From the NCBI RefSeq assembly GCF_035621475.1, contig NZ_CP141799.1, forward strand, positions 1,166,501 to 1,230,500: a stretch of DNA of 64,000 nt. The letters run 5' to 3'. Below are positions 43,056-54,244 of this stretch, in pieces. Below the pieces are notes generated by a model. That model saw only the letters and a list, made by a program, of their open reading frames with translations. It made no database searches and was not told the DNA's origin. The DNA comes from Pseudomonas paeninsulae. GTDB taxonomy: Bacteria; Pseudomonadota; Gammaproteobacteria; Pseudomonadales; Pseudomonadaceae. The position numbers and the translations under genes were made by a program. The first letter of the stretch is position 1. Each line of letters starts with the position of its first letter.

Positions 43056-44156
43056 TCAACTGTCTTTGGGCTTCTTCGGGTCGAACAGCTGGCTCACATC
43101 GCCGCCGAGGCGGAAATTATTGAAGGAGCCCATCTTGTGCTTGAGTGCCTTGGTGTCGGCCGTGCAGGCATAGAGCGTGCAGTAGGGCGCCAGCCAGGCG
43201 TATTTGCTGTTTTTCTTCAGTTCTTTCATGTCTTGTTTCTCGCCGGTTTTGCTGGCGAAGTCGTCCTGGTCATCCACCCCGTCCAGCACCCGCTCGGCTA
43301 GACGCTTGAGCGCGCCCTGGTTCTCTTCGCGCAGGTCGACGCCGTTGGCCTGGGCGAAGGCGGCGAGCATCATCAGCGGCGGCATTGCGTAGTTGTGGTA
43401 GGCCAGCGCGCGATGGTTGCGTTTCAGTTCGTTGGGCAGGTAGCCGTCAGGGTCGACCTGGTTGGCGCCCACCCGGAACTGCTCCACCGCCCAGTCGAAC
43501 AGGTCGCGGCGGTCGGTGGCGACGGCCGTGGCCATCACCGACCAGGCAGACCAGTAGCTGTGGTTGTTGATTTTCCTCAGCGGCAGATTGCTCCAGTCAT
43601 GCACGGTGTTCTCGGCCATCTTGATGAACCAGGCTTCGATCTGCTGGGTTTGCTGCGGATAGGCTGCCAGCGGCTGCGACTCGGAGAATTTCAGGCGCAG
43701 GTAGGCGGAGGACAGACTGCCCAGCGCCCATTTGCGCACCGATTTGCCGGTGTGGTTGTAATCGCTGCTGAGCAAGGCGCCGGCCTCGGCCCATTCGCTC
43801 AGCCACTGCAGGGTGCATTCGAGCTGCTCGGGTTGGCCTTCGCGCATGTAGTACGTGACCTGTTTGCCGACCCCGCGCTCCAGTTCGGTGATGGAGGCGG
43901 TCTTGTCGCGGAAGGCCTTTTCCGACTCCTTATTGAGGGTGGCGCGGGCCTTGCCCGAGCCTTCGTATTTGCTGCGAAACACCAGCTTGTCGGTGTAGGG
44001 CTGTGGCGCTGCCTGACAGGCTCTCGCCTTCTTGTCGGTGACCGGCACTGGCGCGTAGTAGCCAGCCGGCGGCACCAGGCTGGCGGCGAGCAGCGGTTGG
44101 GCGAACAGGGCCGCGCCGAGCAGGCAGGGGCCGAGTATCCAAGTGGGGCGTTTCAT
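43056..44156 (-). CDS. algL: AlgL, alginate lyase
   Basis: A 366-residue periplasmic polysaccharide lyase of family 5. A signal peptide (1 to about 25, ending PLLAA) precedes the alpha/alpha barrel. The catalytic region [20 protein letters not shown] has the conserved Asn-His and Tyr; [17 protein letters not shown] is another family block. It cleaves polymannuronate that strays into the periplasm. The start at 44156 is supported by AGGAGG 4 bases upstream and lies 18 bases after the algX stop side. Confidence 0.95.
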   Translation of the reverse strand: MKRPTWILGPCLLGAALFAQPLLAASLVPPAGYYAPVPVTDKKARACQAAPQPYTDKLVFRSKYEGSGKARATLNKESEKAFRDKTASITELERGVGKQVTYYMREGQPEQLECTLQWLSEWAEAGALLSSDYNHTGKSVRKWALGSLSSAYLRLKFSESQPLAAYPQQTQQIEAWFIKMAENTVHDWSNLPLRKINNHSYWSAWSVMATAVATDRRDLFDWAVEQFRVGANQVDPDGYLPNELKRNHRALAYHNYAMPPLMMLAAFAQANGVDLREENQGALKRLAERVLDGVDDQDDFASKTGEKQDMKELKKNSKYAWLAPYCTLYACTADTKALKHKMGSFNNFRLGGDVSQLFDPKKPKDS

Positions 44157-44173
44157 CGTGCCTCCTATAACCG

Positions 44174-45598
44174 TCACTGGGCTTGTGCCGTGACGGCTTT
44201 GTCGCTAGCGGCGGGGCGTTTGCACAGGGTTGCCTCGACGCTGAGATTTGCCGGCATGTTTTCCGGGCTGTGAATGTCCAGGGCGAGCAGATTGAGGTCG
44301 ACCCAATCGGCTTCGTTGCGCAGTTCGAAGACATAGCGTCCGTCGGTACCGGCACGGTCGCTCTGTTCGATTTTGAAGTTCTCGCGGCGACCGGTGAGGT
44401 ACCAGAGGGTGGCCTTGGAGTTGTGCACGCTGGGGTCGCTGAAAGTCAGGTCGACCTGGTAGTCGCCGCCGCGCAGATCCAGCAGTGGTCGGTTCTCACC
44501 ATTGACCAGGACCTGGTTGGCGCCGGGCTTGAGCGTGACCTTGTTCTTCATCACTGCCGGGCGGCCTTGGCAGCCGTTGTTTACCAGTGGTATGGCTTGG
44601 CGGTAGAAGCTGGCTTGCCCCAGGTCGTAATGGGTAGCGAACTCCCAGATGAGGATCTTCGGTGGATTTTCGTGAAATTCCTGGCTGGACATGTATTGCA
44701 GCAGGGAGCTGTCGAAGCCGCCGCCGCTGACCGACCTATTGAGTACCTCGGCACCACTGTATTGCTGCAGGAAACCGGCGAAGTTGTAAGCCGGGCCGCT
44801 GTTACTGGTGCCGACCAGGGCGATTTCCGGGTCGGCTTCGTCGCCGAACAGGCCGGCGCTATCGGCTTCGCCCACCGGTTCGGTCTCGAAGCGCTCGACG
44901 TATTGGGTGGCATAGGTGGCGCCACAGAAGGTGGCCGCAGTCTTGTGCAGGGTGCCGGCCTTGCCCAGCAGACCGACCACCTTGCTGGCGAATTCTTTCT
45001 TTGGCGCCTCGTCGAAACCGGGCATTTGCTTCAGGGTTTCGGCCACCAGTTCGGCGGTGCGCTGGGCGCCAGCCGGCGTCCAGTGGTGGTCGGCCTTGAA
45101 GTAGTAGGCGGTGTCCACGTCCTGTTCGTCGAACAGCGGCGACAGGTCGGTCACCCAGATCCCGGTCTTGCGCAGGTCGGCAATGGCTTGCAGGTAATTG
45201 CGCTTGGCCAGCTCGAAGTTGAAGTTGGCTTTCTCTTGCGCGCTCAGCTGCTCGCGGTTCACCAGGCCGCGGGTCGGCTGATAGACCACCATCAGCTCGA
45301 TGCCTTTGCGCTTGAGCGTGTCGCGCAGGCGTTTGAACTGGCGGTAGCCGGCGGGCGTGGTGCCAAAATCGGTGCGCAGGTCGTTGCCGCTACGGAACAG
45401 CCAATCGCCTTGGCCCTGCACCAGCGCGGTGAAGAAGCTCAGGTACTTGGTGTTGTACTGGCTCGGGTCCTGGGCGATCGGACACAGAGGGCCAACCCGC
45501 TGCACCTGGTACTGCGGCTCGGCCATGGCGCTACCCGCAGCGCCCAGCAGGGCACTGGCGAGGGCCAGTTGGCGGAAATTGAAGTGGCGTTTGATCAC
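44174..45598 (-). CDS. algX: AlgX, alginate O-acetyltransferase and export scaffold protein
   Basis: A 474-residue periplasmic protein, the same length as in P. aeruginosa. An SGNH-like domain has [13 protein letters not shown] (Asp-His) and [20 protein letters not shown] (Ser), and a C-terminal carbohydrate-binding module follows. It binds the polymer and adds acetyl groups. I chose GTG 45598, since GAGG lies 9 bases upstream and the protein then opens with a normal signal peptide ([18 protein letters not shown]); a TTG at 45613 is the other choice. Confidence 0.94.
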   Translation of the reverse strand: MIKRHFNFRQLALASALLGAAGSAMAEPQYQVQRVGPLCPIAQDPSQYNTKYLSFFTALVQGQGDWLFRSGNDLRTDFGTTPAGYRQFKRLRDTLKRKGIELMVVYQPTRGLVNREQLSAQEKANFNFELAKRNYLQAIADLRKTGIWVTDLSPLFDEQDVDTAYYFKADHHWTPAGAQRTAELVAETLKQMPGFDEAPKKEFASKVVGLLGKAGTLHKTAATFCGATYATQYVERFETEPVGEADSAGLFGDEADPEIALVGTSNSGPAYNFAGFLQQYSGAEVLNRSVSGGGFDSSLLQYMSSQEFHENPPKILIWEFATHYDLGQASFYRQAIPLVNNGCQGRPAVMKNKVTLKPGANQVLVNGENRPLLDLRGGDYQVDLTFSDPSVHNSKATLWYLTGRRENFKIEQSDRAGTDGRYVFELRNEADWVDLNLLALDIHSPENMPANLSVEATLCKRPAASDKAVTAQAQ

Positions 45599-45609
45599 GT
45601 TGTAGTTCC

Positions 45610-47211
45610 TCAATCCTGGAGTTCGGTCTGATTTTCGACCGGGTCGATGAGCACTGCCAGCTTGCGGCGCACCATCAAGTCGAGAATTTCATCCTGTCTT
45701 TCGCCGAGGATGCCGGAGAAGCTGATGCCGGTACTTTTGCTCGGCGCGAGCATTTCCACGCGGTACAGCTCCACGGAAAGCGGCGAGTCGATGGACAGTG
45801 GGCTGGAACCGTTGGCGGCGAGCGTGCCGCCGACCACGATCATCGACACCTCGGTGTCGAAGGGGTCGAGTTCGATGTTGCGGTCGGTGTCAGACAGGTC
45901 CTTGATGTGGCCGTAGATGCCGGTCAGGCCGTTGGCCGCCGAGATGTTCTCGTACAGGCGAATATTGGTGCTGTTGCGCAGGCGAATGCCGTGGCGGGCA
46001 TTGTTCAACACCTTGTTGCCCCACAGCAGGTTGTCCGAGCTCTCGTAAATGGTGATGCCGTCGGAATGGTTCTGGTACACCTCGTTGTAGGCCACCAGAT
46101 TGCGCACGCTGTTACGGTCGAGGACGATGCCGGAGAGCTTGTTGTCGTAGCTCTTGTTGTTGATGATCCAGCTGTCGTCGACTTCGCGGGAAATGATGAT
46201 GCCGTGCTTTTTCTTGGTCCCGTGCACCGTGTTCTCGGCGATGATCAGGCCATGGGAACGGTCGTGCGGATCGATGCCATAGACGATGTTGTCGCGGTAG
46301 GTGTTGCCCTTGAGCACCACGTTCTCGGCTTCATAGCAGTAGAAACCGTACCAGTGGTCGACGAACTCCGAGTCGATCAGCCAGCCGGTCGGTTCCGGGC
46401 GTTTGAGGCGAGCCTGCATGCTGGGGGTGTACTGGGTGATGCTGACGCCGTAGGACTTGCTGTTGCTGTAACCCAGGCTGGTGAAAACGCTGCCGGAGAT
46501 GTACAGCTCACTGCCGCCCCAGGACACCAGAAACGGGCGGAACTCATCGGCCTTGCGAAAGCTCGCCGGGCCGTTGTCCGCTTCACGCCAGGCGGTGAGC
46601 TTGGTGTCGGTGAAGAATAACTGGCCGTCGTTGACCAAAAAACTGCCACGTTCCTGAGACAGGCGCAGTTCCTTGGTGTCCTTGCCCACGTGCAGGGTTG
46701 CCCCTTGGGCCACGACGATCGGCAGGCGCGCCAGGTAGACGCCCGGCTTGACCTCGCGAAATTGGCTATCCGGCAGGCTGCGGGCGAGATCCTTGGGCGT
46801 CATGTAACCGCCTTCGATAAAGATCGCCTGGGGCATGCCGTTCTGCCGCTCGACCCATTCGCGCAGGCGCCCGTTGCCGCCGACAAAGTCCTGCAGGGCA
46901 TCCTGGCGCACCATGCGCCGCACCACTACCTTGCCGCCGGGCTTGCGCTGGATCTTGGCCTCGACGGCGGCAGCGGTGTAGCCGCTGAGATCGGGCAGGG
47001 TGGGTGTATCCAGATGCAGCTGCTCGACCGGTACGCTGGTTATCGTGTAGTTGTTGGTTTCCTTGAGCGTCTGGGTCGGTTCATTAGTATTTTCAAGCAC
47101 TTGCGCCGCTTGCACCCAGGGCGCCGCCAGCTGCAGCGCGCCGAACAGTAGGCCGCTGCACAGCAGACCTACTGCACAGCCTTGTTTGAGTTTGCCTGGT
47201 CGTTGCGTCAT
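45610..47211 (-). CDS. algG: AlgG, mannuronan C5-epimerase
   Basis: A 533-residue periplasmic right-handed beta-helix protein that turns mannuronate into guluronate within the polymer. The catalytic DPHD motif is seen in IVYGIDPHDRSHGLII, and the helix repeats include YDNKLSGIVLDRNSVRNLVA and YNEVYQNHSDGITIYESSDN. An N-terminal signal and extension cover the first 100 residues or so. It also acts as part of the periplasmic scaffold with AlgK and AlgX. Confidence 0.96.
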   Translation of the reverse strand: MTQRPGKLKQGCAVGLLCSGLLFGALQLAAPWVQAAQVLENTNEPTQTLKETNNYTITSVPVEQLHLDTPTLPDLSGYTAAAVEAKIQRKPGGKVVVRRMVRQDALQDFVGGNGRLREWVERQNGMPQAIFIEGGYMTPKDLARSLPDSQFREVKPGVYLARLPIVVAQGATLHVGKDTKELRLSQERGSFLVNDGQLFFTDTKLTAWREADNGPASFRKADEFRPFLVSWGGSELYISGSVFTSLGYSNSKSYGVSITQYTPSMQARLKRPEPTGWLIDSEFVDHWYGFYCYEAENVVLKGNTYRDNIVYGIDPHDRSHGLIIAENTVHGTKKKHGIIISREVDDSWIINNKSYDNKLSGIVLDRNSVRNLVAYNEVYQNHSDGITIYESSDNLLWGNKVLNNARHGIRLRNSTNIRLYENISAANGLTGIYGHIKDLSDTDRNIELDPFDTEVSMIVVGGTLAANGSSPLSIDSPLSVELYRVEMLAPSKSTGISFSGILGERQDEILDLMVRRKLAVLIDPVENQTELQD

Positions 47212-47221
47212 GGCGTTGTCC

Positions 47222-48721
47222 TCAGTATTTCCAGATAACGTCGACGAAGGCGCGATGCATCATCGAGTCGGTGTCGCTGCCGTAGGCATCGCCGGGCTTG
47301 AACACGCCACCGCGAAAACGTACCAGCGCCGCCGGCTCGTCGATCGCTTCGCTCATCGAGGCAGGCAGCAGGCCCTGCTTGAAGTACTTGGTGACCACCA
47401 GATCGAGCTCCTGGCCGAGGTCTTTCTCGCCATCCACCAGGTCGACCTGGGGGGCAGGGATAGCGTTTGAGAGCGGGTCATCGAAGCTTGCGTTGATCCC
47501 GCTTCTACCGATCTGCTGCTGGTCATCGACCCGCCAGAATTTGTGGTAGACCAGGCTGGCGTCATAATCCTCGGCCATCTGCCAGGAGCCGAACAGGGTG
47601 GCCGACTGCAGGTTGCTCAGCTCGCCGCGGAAGACTTCACCGTAACGGTGCACGCTGGAACGGGTGCCGGTGAAGTTTGAGCGGTTGCTTTGCAGGCCGG
47701 TCTGGCGATAGTTGCCTGTGCCGTTACCGTTGTCATCGCCGCTACCACTGGCACGGGCATAGGCGCCGCCGACTTGCCAGCTGGGGTCCAGGCGAAAACG
47801 CAGGCCCAGGTCGGTGGCCCAGGCGTTGACGTTGTCGCTGTTTTTGCCGGTGGCGACTTCCTGGCCGTTGACGACACCACGCGACAGGTCTTCGCGGTCA
47901 CCGCTCAACGAGGTGAGGCTGGCCCAGTAGTTGACTGGTTTCTGGTTGCGAAAGTTGTAGGCATCGCTGTTGGCTTGCACGCCGAGCCAGGTCAGCTTGC
48001 CGGTGGCGCGCTTGTCCAGGGCGTCGATCGGCTCGCCGGGGTTGGCCAGTTTGCCGTTATCGTCAGAGTGATGGGCGTTGAGGCCGACCCAATGTCCTGG
48101 GCGCCACTGGGTCTCGACATCGCCGAATACGTGCAGACGATCTTCGTCTTCCGGGGCCAATTCGTCGATGTCGCTGCGGTAGTCGCTGAAGCGTTGCGCG
48201 GTGCCGAGGCTGGCGCGCAGCAGGGTGGTGTCGAAGGTCCAGTTCAGCGCTTCGATATTGGTATCGCGCCATTGCCCGTCATCGTTGTGCAGGCGTTGCC
48301 GACCCAGACGCAGGTGCTCGCCGGGATAGTCGGTGAGTCCGGCGTAGTCGACCCAGAATTCACGCAGCGCCAGGTAGTTCTTTTTCCGCTCGCGGCCGTC
48401 TTGCTGGGTATCGCTGGACAGCTCGGTGTCGGACGACTCCAGGGTGTCGGTCTCGATAATGTCGCTGGCGACCACCGCCTGGCCCATGGCGAAGGCACTC
48501 CAGTTGCCGCGTTGGCCATACAGCCAGGGGCGCAGGTCGGCAGCGATACCGTTGACGTCGCCACCGTCGCGGGTGCCGAGGTCGCGGTCATCTTCCGATT
48601 GCGCGGTGATCTTGATGTCGAGGCCAAAGTTGTCGTCGCTCATCTGCACTGCCCATACCGAGCTGGCGGAGAGTAATGAGACGCTCAGGCCCAAGCCTGC
48701 GGTGATCCTGTTGAGTGTCAT
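47222..48721 (-). CDS. algE: AlgE, outer-membrane alginate export porin
   Basis: A beta-barrel porin of 499 residues from ATG 48721 (505 from ATG 48739). The mature start [20 protein letters not shown] follows a signal ending SSVWA. Alternating amphipathic strands continue to a C-terminal aromatic residue (DVIWKY), as needed for outer-membrane assembly. Start 48721 has AAGGA 7 bases upstream; 48739 overlaps the algK stop (ATGA) but has a weak ribosome site. It forms the selective alginate exit with AlgK docked on it. Confidence 0.94.
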   Translation of the reverse strand: MTLNRITAGLGLSVSLLSASSVWAVQMSDDNFGLDIKITAQSEDDRDLGTRDGGDVNGIAADLRPWLYGQRGNWSAFAMGQAVVASDIIETDTLESSDTELSSDTQQDGRERKKNYLALREFWVDYAGLTDYPGEHLRLGRQRLHNDDGQWRDTNIEALNWTFDTTLLRASLGTAQRFSDYRSDIDELAPEDEDRLHVFGDVETQWRPGHWVGLNAHHSDDNGKLANPGEPIDALDKRATGKLTWLGVQANSDAYNFRNQKPVNYWASLTSLSGDREDLSRGVVNGQEVATGKNSDNVNAWATDLGLRFRLDPSWQVGGAYARASGSGDDNGNGTGNYRQTGLQSNRSNFTGTRSSVHRYGEVFRGELSNLQSATLFGSWQMAEDYDASLVYHKFWRVDDQQQIGRSGINASFDDPLSNAIPAPQVDLVDGEKDLGQELDLVVTKYFKQGLLPASMSEAIDEPAALVRFRGGVFKPGDAYGSDTDSMMHRAFVDVIWKY

Positions 48722-48735
48722 CGCGTAGTCCTTGT

Positions 48736-50124
48736 TCATTGGGTTTGCGCCTGGCGCAGGTTTTGCTCTTGCCCGGCGATGCCGCGCAGTTGACGTTCAT
48801 CGCGCAGCAGTTGTTCGGCTCGGGTACGTTGGGCCGGTTGCAGTTGTTGTTCGATCAGACGGGCCAGTTCGGTGGCCTGCGGGGTGTTCTTCGGCAGCGC
48901 CAGTTGGCTGAAGACGAAAGCATTGACCGGGTCGGGAATCACGCCCTTGCCTTGCGAGTACATCTGGGCGAGGGCGAAGTCGGCGCTGATCCGGCCGTTA
49001 CGAGCGGCGCTGAGCAAATGATCCAGGGCCTTCTGTGGGTAGATGTCGCCGAGGTAGCCACGCAGGTAGATTTGGCCGAGGAAGTAGTTGGCGCTGGGTT
49101 CGCTGGGCGCGGCCTTGCGCAGATGCTCTTCGGCCTTGTGTGGGTCCTGTGCTACCAGCTTGCCTTCGTAGTACAGGCGGCCGAGCAACAGTTCGGCGCG
49201 CGGCAGCGCCGCGGCGCGACCTTTGTCGAGGTAGCCCATCATGGTGTCGATGTCGCCCAGGCCCGGGTAGTCATAGAGCAGGCGCGCCAGGCTGACCCAG
49301 GCGGCCGGATAGGTCGGGGCGATGGTTTCGAGCAGTTCCTGGGCTCGCTCTTCATCCGGCGTGCCCAGCTCGGCGTCGGCCAGCACCTGGGCGACGTCAT
49401 CCACCCGTTGCGGGGTCACGACAGCGCTGCGGTAGCCCGCCATCAGGCGTTGCAGCAGGGCTTTCTGTTTGTCGGCCTGGTCTTGCTTCTGATACACGGT
49501 GGCCAGTTCGACGTAGCAGACATCGGCTTCGGCAATCAGGCCTTGGCAGATTTGTTCGATTTCACCCAGGTGCTGGTCGTAGTTGCCCTGGGTGCGATAG
49601 AGCAGGATTTGTGCCAGATCGGCCTGGGTATGGCCTTGCTCGCGCCAGGTGGAGATGCGTTCTTGCACGTTCATACCGGGGAAATCCTGTGGGTATTGCA
49701 GGTAGAGCACGACCAGCGGCAACAGGCTGCTTTGCTCTCCCGCGGTGAATGCGTCATTCAGCAACTCGGCCGCTTCAAGGCGCTCGGCCTTGCTGGCGTC
49801 CACTTTGCGCGCGAGCAATTTACCCAGACGCGCCCGGGCCCGCGGCGACTGGTCAAGGGCCAGGCGATAGGTCTGTTCGGCCTTCTCCAGGTCTTCCGGC
49901 GTGCCGCTGGCCAATTGCAGATCGGCCAGGCCGACCTGCGCCTTGACGTAGCCCAACTCAGCCAGTTGGCGGTAGTTCTGCTCGGCGGTACTGGTGTCGC
50001 CGCGCTTCAGCGCTTCGGCGGCCAGGCGCTCGTCCGGCAGCCCGGCGCAACCGGCCAGGGTCATGGCCAGGGAGAGCGCCAGCAGGGGCGCTGCGTGCAT
50101 GAGACGGGGGTCGATAGTCGCCAT
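48736..50124 (-). CDS. algK: AlgK, TPR lipoprotein of the alginate secretion complex
   Basis: A 462-residue outer-membrane lipoprotein. The lipobox is AGC after a hydrophobic signal ([12 protein letters not shown]). The rest is Sel1/TPR-like helical repeats, such as [20 protein letters not shown] and [20 protein letters not shown]. It positions AlgE and contacts periplasmic partners. The ATG at 50124 is chosen because AGGAGG lies 8 bases upstream; a longer frame lacks a signal start. Confidence 0.95.
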   Translation of the reverse strand: MATIDPRLMHAAPLLALSLAMTLAGCAGLPDERLAAEALKRGDTSTAEQNYRQLAELGYVKAQVGLADLQLASGTPEDLEKAEQTYRLALDQSPRARARLGKLLARKVDASKAERLEAAELLNDAFTAGEQSSLLPLVVLYLQYPQDFPGMNVQERISTWREQGHTQADLAQILLYRTQGNYDQHLGEIEQICQGLIAEADVCYVELATVYQKQDQADKQKALLQRLMAGYRSAVVTPQRVDDVAQVLADAELGTPDEERAQELLETIAPTYPAAWVSLARLLYDYPGLGDIDTMMGYLDKGRAAALPRAELLLGRLYYEGKLVAQDPHKAEEHLRKAAPSEPSANYFLGQIYLRGYLGDIYPQKALDHLLSAARNGRISADFALAQMYSQGKGVIPDPVNAFVFSQLALPKNTPQATELARLIEQQLQPAQRTRAEQLLRDERQLRGIAGQEQNLRQAQTQ

Positions 50125-50137
50125 TGTTACGTCCTCC

Positions 50138-51304
50138 TTAGAGACCTTTCGCCACGGCCTTGTCAAACATCCAGTCGAACGACGGGCCGCGGTCGAGGGT
50201 GACTTCCACTGGCTGGCCGGCGAGGCGGCTATCGAGGCTCTCTTCCGGCTCGATCACGACGCGGATATCTGCCGACAAGCCGCCTTGATGCAGGCTGCTG
50301 CTGATGATCTTGCCGTAGCGCGGAGTGTCTTCACCGGCCACCCAGAAGCTGGCACGGCTGCCAGGGCGAGCGCGGGAGAAGTCACGATAGGGGAAGCTGG
50401 CCAGCACTGTGGCCTTGGTGTCTTGCGGCACCAGCTCGAAGATCACATCGCCTTTGGTGGCAAACTGGCCGTCGGCCACCAACTGACGTGCCACCTTGCA
50501 ATTGCACGGGCTGGTCAGGGTGCCCTTCATCTGCTTGCCGAACAGGTCTTCGACATTGGCGGGAGACAGTTGTTCATTATCCAGATGGCCCTTGAGCATC
50601 TCCAGCATGCTGGCGGAGAAGGTCGCGATGGGCGCGCCTTTCTCGACCATGCCGTCCGGGCCGAACAGACTCTCTACGGTGCCTTCACGCGGCATGGTCA
50701 CTTGCAGACTCTGTACGTTGACCAGGGCCGATTGGGCGTGGGTCACGAAATACATGCCGTAGACCGACTTGAAAATAAATCCGAAGGCGGCCAGGCCGAC
50801 CAGGAAAATTGCCAGGCTGAAGCTCACGGCCTTGAGCCGACCGAGCGCGCCCATGCCGGAGTTACCCGCGCCGTTCTTGCGCGCTTTGGTGAAATTTTCC
50901 CGCTGCAAGGTACTCAGCAGGTCGCCAGTGCTGACCAGTTCGCCGCCGAGGAAGGAGCTGATCAGGTAGCGCAGGGTGGCCAGCTCGCGTGGCTTGATGT
51001 TGTGGAACTGGCAGCCGACGCGGGCGTTTTCGGTATCAACCGAACGCACCTGAAACTCGATGTCGATGCCCAGGTCAAGGCTGTCCAGCCTGAACTGCAG
51101 GCGGCCTTTATGAAAGTCGCCGACCTGCGCCGACTGATTGTTGGCGCTGAAACTGAAGCCACCGGCGGAGATATCGAGGGTGTTGGCTTCGATGCGTTCG
51201 CGGTTTTTCGTCAGGTAGCGCAGCACGGCCGGGAGCTTGACCCGGGCGTGCTGGCGCTGGGCTTCTGATTCATGGACCACATTGACGTTGACAGCTGTAT
51301 TCAT
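50138..51304 (-). CDS. alg44: Alg44, c-di-GMP-binding alginate copolymerase
   Basis: A 388-residue inner-membrane protein. The cytoplasmic PilZ domain has RQHAR with R17 and R21, and D44 in DISAGGFSF, the same numbering as the c-di-GMP-binding residues in P. aeruginosa Alg44. A single membrane helix (about 166-188) leads to a HlyD-like periplasmic part (PREGTVESLFGPDGMVEKGA). Binding of c-di-GMP switches on polymerisation by Alg8, so the nearby EAL protein could influence it. Confidence 0.95.
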   Translation of the reverse strand: MNTAVNVNVVHESEAQRQHARVKLPAVLRYLTKNRERIEANTLDISAGGFSFSANNQSAQVGDFHKGRLQFRLDSLDLGIDIEFQVRSVDTENARVGCQFHNIKPRELATLRYLISSFLGGELVSTGDLLSTLQRENFTKARKNGAGNSGMGALGRLKAVSFSLAIFLVGLAAFGFIFKSVYGMYFVTHAQSALVNVQSLQVTMPREGTVESLFGPDGMVEKGAPIATFSASMLEMLKGHLDNEQLSPANVEDLFGKQMKGTLTSPCNCKVARQLVADGQFATKGDVIFELVPQDTKATVLASFPYRDFSRARPGSRASFWVAGEDTPRYGKIISSSLHQGGLSADIRVVIEPEESLDSRLAGQPVEVTLDRGPSFDWMFDKAVAKGL

Positions 51305-51347
51305 GGTTGCAATTTCCTGTTCGAAAAAGGTTCCGGTCGGGTTCCGG

Positions 51348-52847
51348 TCACACCAGTATCAGAAGCGCAGCGATAAACACGCTGCCGGCAGCAAAAGTCA
51401 TGGAACGCGAGGACCAGGTATTGAACCAACGCTGGAAACTCACCAGGCCGCGATCGAGCTTGGTCGGCTGACGGGTCCAGGACTGCTGGTCGAGGCGGAA
51501 GAACACGTAGATCTTCACCATCGCGCCGACGATCTGGTTGTAAAAGAGAATCACTGGGTAGGCCGGGCCGATGCGGTGGCCGCTGACGCTCAGCAACAGA
51601 GTCAGCACCAGCCGGGTCAGGCCGATCCACAGCAGGTAGGCAAGGAAGAACCCGGCGCCGTACTTGAGGCTGGCGATAATCGCCACGCTCAGGCCGAGCA
51701 GGCTGGTCCACATCGATACGCGCTGATCGAACAGCACCACGCTGGTGAACCAGCCCAGACGGCCTGTGCCCAGGCGCAGGGCGCGGGCGTTCTGCCGCAG
51801 GTTGTTGCCATACCAGCGGAACATCAGCTTGCGACTGGCCTTGATGAAGCTCTTCTCCGGCGGATGCTCGACCGTATTGATCGCCGCATCCGGCACGTAG
51901 AAGGTGTCGTAGCCCAGGCTCATCAGGCTGTACCAGCTCGACTTGTCGTCGCCGGTAAGGAACTGGAAACGGCCAAGACGCCAGTGGTCGAGGTGATCGC
52001 TTTCGACATCGGCGATGAACGTAGGGTTGGTCACCACTTCGGCGCGAAATACCGACATGCGTCCGGTCATGGTCAGCACGCGCTTGGACAGCGCCATCGA
52101 GCACATGTTGAGGTGGCGCTGGGCGAAGCGCAGCTGATGCCACTCGCTCATGATGTAGCCGCCGCGCACCTCGCAGAACTCGTTGGTGGTCAGGCCGCCG
52201 ACATTCGGGAACAACTTGAACCAGGGCACGGTCTTGCGTACCGCGCCTGCACCCAGCACGGTGTCGCCATCGATCACCGCGACCACCGCGTTCGCATCCG
52301 GAATTTGCCGGGAGATGGCGCGAAAACCATAGGCCAGGCCATCACGCTTGCCCGTACCGGGAATGCGCACGAAGTCCAGCTTGACATGCTCTGGCGGGTT
52401 CATCCGCGCCCAGAGGTTCTTCACCAGCAGTTCATCGGACAGCTCGACGATGGAACACACCACCGTCGTCGGGTAGCCGCAGTCAATCGCCTCGCGAATC
52501 ACCGAGCGGTACACCTGGGCGGTGGTCAACGCGTCGATGCGGAAGCTGGTGACCAGCAGGAACACCTGAGAAGGGTCGGCGTCCGTGCCGAGTTTTTGCA
52601 CCTTGCGGCGGTAATAGGGGTAAACCACATAGAGAAACAGGATGCCGCGGAGAAAGTGCACCGCACCCATGGAATAACGCCAGATGCCCACTGCGCCGAT
52701 CAGCAGGAGATAGTCGCGCGACTCAGGGTCGAACACGCTCCTGGGCAGCGCCAACGCGAGCAACATCAGCAGTGATAGGTAGAACAGCCAACCTGCGGCC
52801 TCTAGGAGACCGGTTTTTAGCGTGCTTGTTTGCATATGCATATCCAT
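51348..52847 (-). CDS. alg8: Alg8, alginate polymerase (family 2 glycosyltransferase)
   Basis: A 499-residue inner-membrane glycosyltransferase that polymerises GDP-mannuronate. Two N-terminal helices are followed by the GT2 domain with [20 protein letters not shown] (DxD region), [13 protein letters not shown], and the acceptor motif in [16 protein letters not shown]. More membrane helices form the C-terminus. Three ATGs (52847, 52841 and 52835) lie close together with no strong ribosome site; the first is used. P. aeruginosa Alg8 has 494 residues. Confidence 0.94.
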   Translation of the reverse strand: MDMHMQTSTLKTGLLEAAGWLFYLSLLMLLALALPRSVFDPESRDYLLLIGAVGIWRYSMGAVHFLRGILFLYVVYPYYRRKVQKLGTDADPSQVFLLVTSFRIDALTTAQVYRSVIREAIDCGYPTTVVCSIVELSDELLVKNLWARMNPPEHVKLDFVRIPGTGKRDGLAYGFRAISRQIPDANAVVAVIDGDTVLGAGAVRKTVPWFKLFPNVGGLTTNEFCEVRGGYIMSEWHQLRFAQRHLNMCSMALSKRVLTMTGRMSVFRAEVVTNPTFIADVESDHLDHWRLGRFQFLTGDDKSSWYSLMSLGYDTFYVPDAAINTVEHPPEKSFIKASRKLMFRWYGNNLRQNARALRLGTGRLGWFTSVVLFDQRVSMWTSLLGLSVAIIASLKYGAGFFLAYLLWIGLTRLVLTLLLSVSGHRIGPAYPVILFYNQIVGAMVKIYVFFRLDQQSWTRQPTKLDRGLVSFQRWFNTWSSRSMTFAAGSVFIAALLILV

Positions 52848-52933
52848 CGTGTGCGCCGGAAGCGCCGGAAGAACCCGGGGCGAGTGTGCTGCTCGCGCGC
52901 CCAGGGTTCGGCTCAACTGGCTGACAGGCTGGT

Positions 52934-54244
52934 TTACCAGCAGATACCTTCGGCACCCGTACGGGAGGCCGTTGGCATGAAGCCGACCAGGTCGACTACG
53001 TGCTTGCCATCGAGCGGCTGTTGCGCCAGGGAAGCAAAGCGCACATCGCCATTGCCGAGCACAATGATCTCGGCGTTGTCGACTACCGCATCGAAGTCAC
53101 TGTTGAGCAGTGAGGAGACATGCGGAATCTTCGATTCGATGTACTCCTTGTTGGCGCCATAGACACGGGCATATTCGACGTTGCTGTCGTAGATGCTCAG
53201 CTCGAAGCCCTTGCCGATGAGCATTTCGGCCAGCTCTACCAGCGGGCTTTCGCGCAGGTCATCGGTGCCGGACTTGAAGCTCAAGCCGAGCAGGGCGACC
53301 TTGCGCTTGTTGTAGCTGGAGATGATGTCGAAGGCGTTCTGCACCTGGACCACGTTGCTGCGCATCAACGAACCAATCAGCGGCGCTTCGACGTCCAGCG
53401 AGCCGGCGCGGTAGGACAGGGCGCGCACGTCTTTCGGCAGGCAGGAGCCACCGAAGGCGAAGCCGGGCTTCATGTAGTACTTGGAGAGGTTGAGCTTGTG
53501 ATCCTGGCAGATCACGTCCATCACTTCGCGGCCGTCGACCCCTACCGCCTTGGCAATGTTGCCGATCTCGTTGGCGAAGGTCACCTTGGTGGCGTGCCAG
53601 ACGTTACAGGTGTACTTGATCATCTCGGCGACATCGATGTCCTTGCGGATCACCGGCGCGTCGAGTTCGCTGTAGATGCTTTCCAGCAGGTCACCGGCGG
53701 CGGTATCCAGTTCGCCGATCACGGTCATAGGCGGGAAATCGTAGTCCTGGATCGCGGTGCTTTCGCGGAGGAACTCGGGGTTCACCGCCACGCCGAAATC
53801 GACACCGGCTTTCTTGCCCGAGCAGTCTTCGAGGATCGGAATCACCACATTCTTCACGGTGCCCGGCAGCACGGTGCTGCGGACTACCACGGTATGCCGT
53901 TCGGGCTTGTTGCGCATGGCGAAGCCGATTTCGCGGCACACGCCTTCGATGTAATCCAGTTCCAGATCGCCGTTCTTTTTGCTCGGCGTACCGACGCAAA
54001 TAAACGAGACCTCGGTGTCACGAATCGCGTCGGCAACATCGGTGGTGCCGCGCAGGTGGCCAGAGTTCAGACCCTGCTGCAGTAATACTTCCAGGCCGGG
54101 TTCGACTATGGGCGATTTGCCATTGTTAATCAGGTCGATCTTGGCTGCCGAGATGTCTACACCGACCACGTCATGGCCGCGGGCCGATAAACAACCGGCA
54201 CACACGGCACCCACATAACCCAAACCAAAGATACTGATTCGCAT
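52934..54244 (-). CDS. algD: AlgD, GDP-mannose 6-dehydrogenase
   Basis: A 436-residue enzyme, the exact length of P. aeruginosa AlgD. It oxidises GDP-mannose twice to GDP-mannuronate with NAD, the committed step. The NAD fold opens [20 protein letters not shown], the catalytic Cys is in FGGSCLPKD, and the helix between domains carries [20 protein letters not shown] lies 7 bases before the ATG at 54244. It is the first gene of the operon; an AlgU-type promoter lies about 360 bases upstream. Confidence 0.97.
   Translation of the reverse strand: MRISIFGLGYVGAVCAGCLSARGHDVVGVDISAAKIDLINNGKSPIVEPGLEVLLQQGLNSGHLRGTTDVADAIRDTEVSFICVGTPSKKNGDLELDYIEGVCREIGFAMRNKPERHTVVVRSTVLPGTVKNVVIPILEDCSGKKAGVDFGVAVNPEFLRESTAIQDYDFPPMTVIGELDTAAGDLLESIYSELDAPVIRKDIDVAEMIKYTCNVWHATKVTFANEIGNIAKAVGVDGREVMDVICQDHKLNLSKYYMKPGFAFGGSCLPKDVRALSYRAGSLDVEAPLIGSLMRSNVVQVQNAFDIISSYNKRKVALLGLSFKSGTDDLRESPLVELAEMLIGKGFELSIYDSNVEYARVYGANKEYIESKIPHVSSLLNSDFDAVVDNAEIIVLGNGDVRFASLAQQPLDGKHVVDLVGFMPTASRTGAEGICW

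Noticed and set aside
44183..45631. 482-codon plus-strand open frame opposite algX
   Set aside because: It mirrors algX codon for codon in GC-rich sequence, has no ribosome site or family resemblance, and algX is certain. The same applies to frames opposite algA, algE, algK, algJ and alg8.
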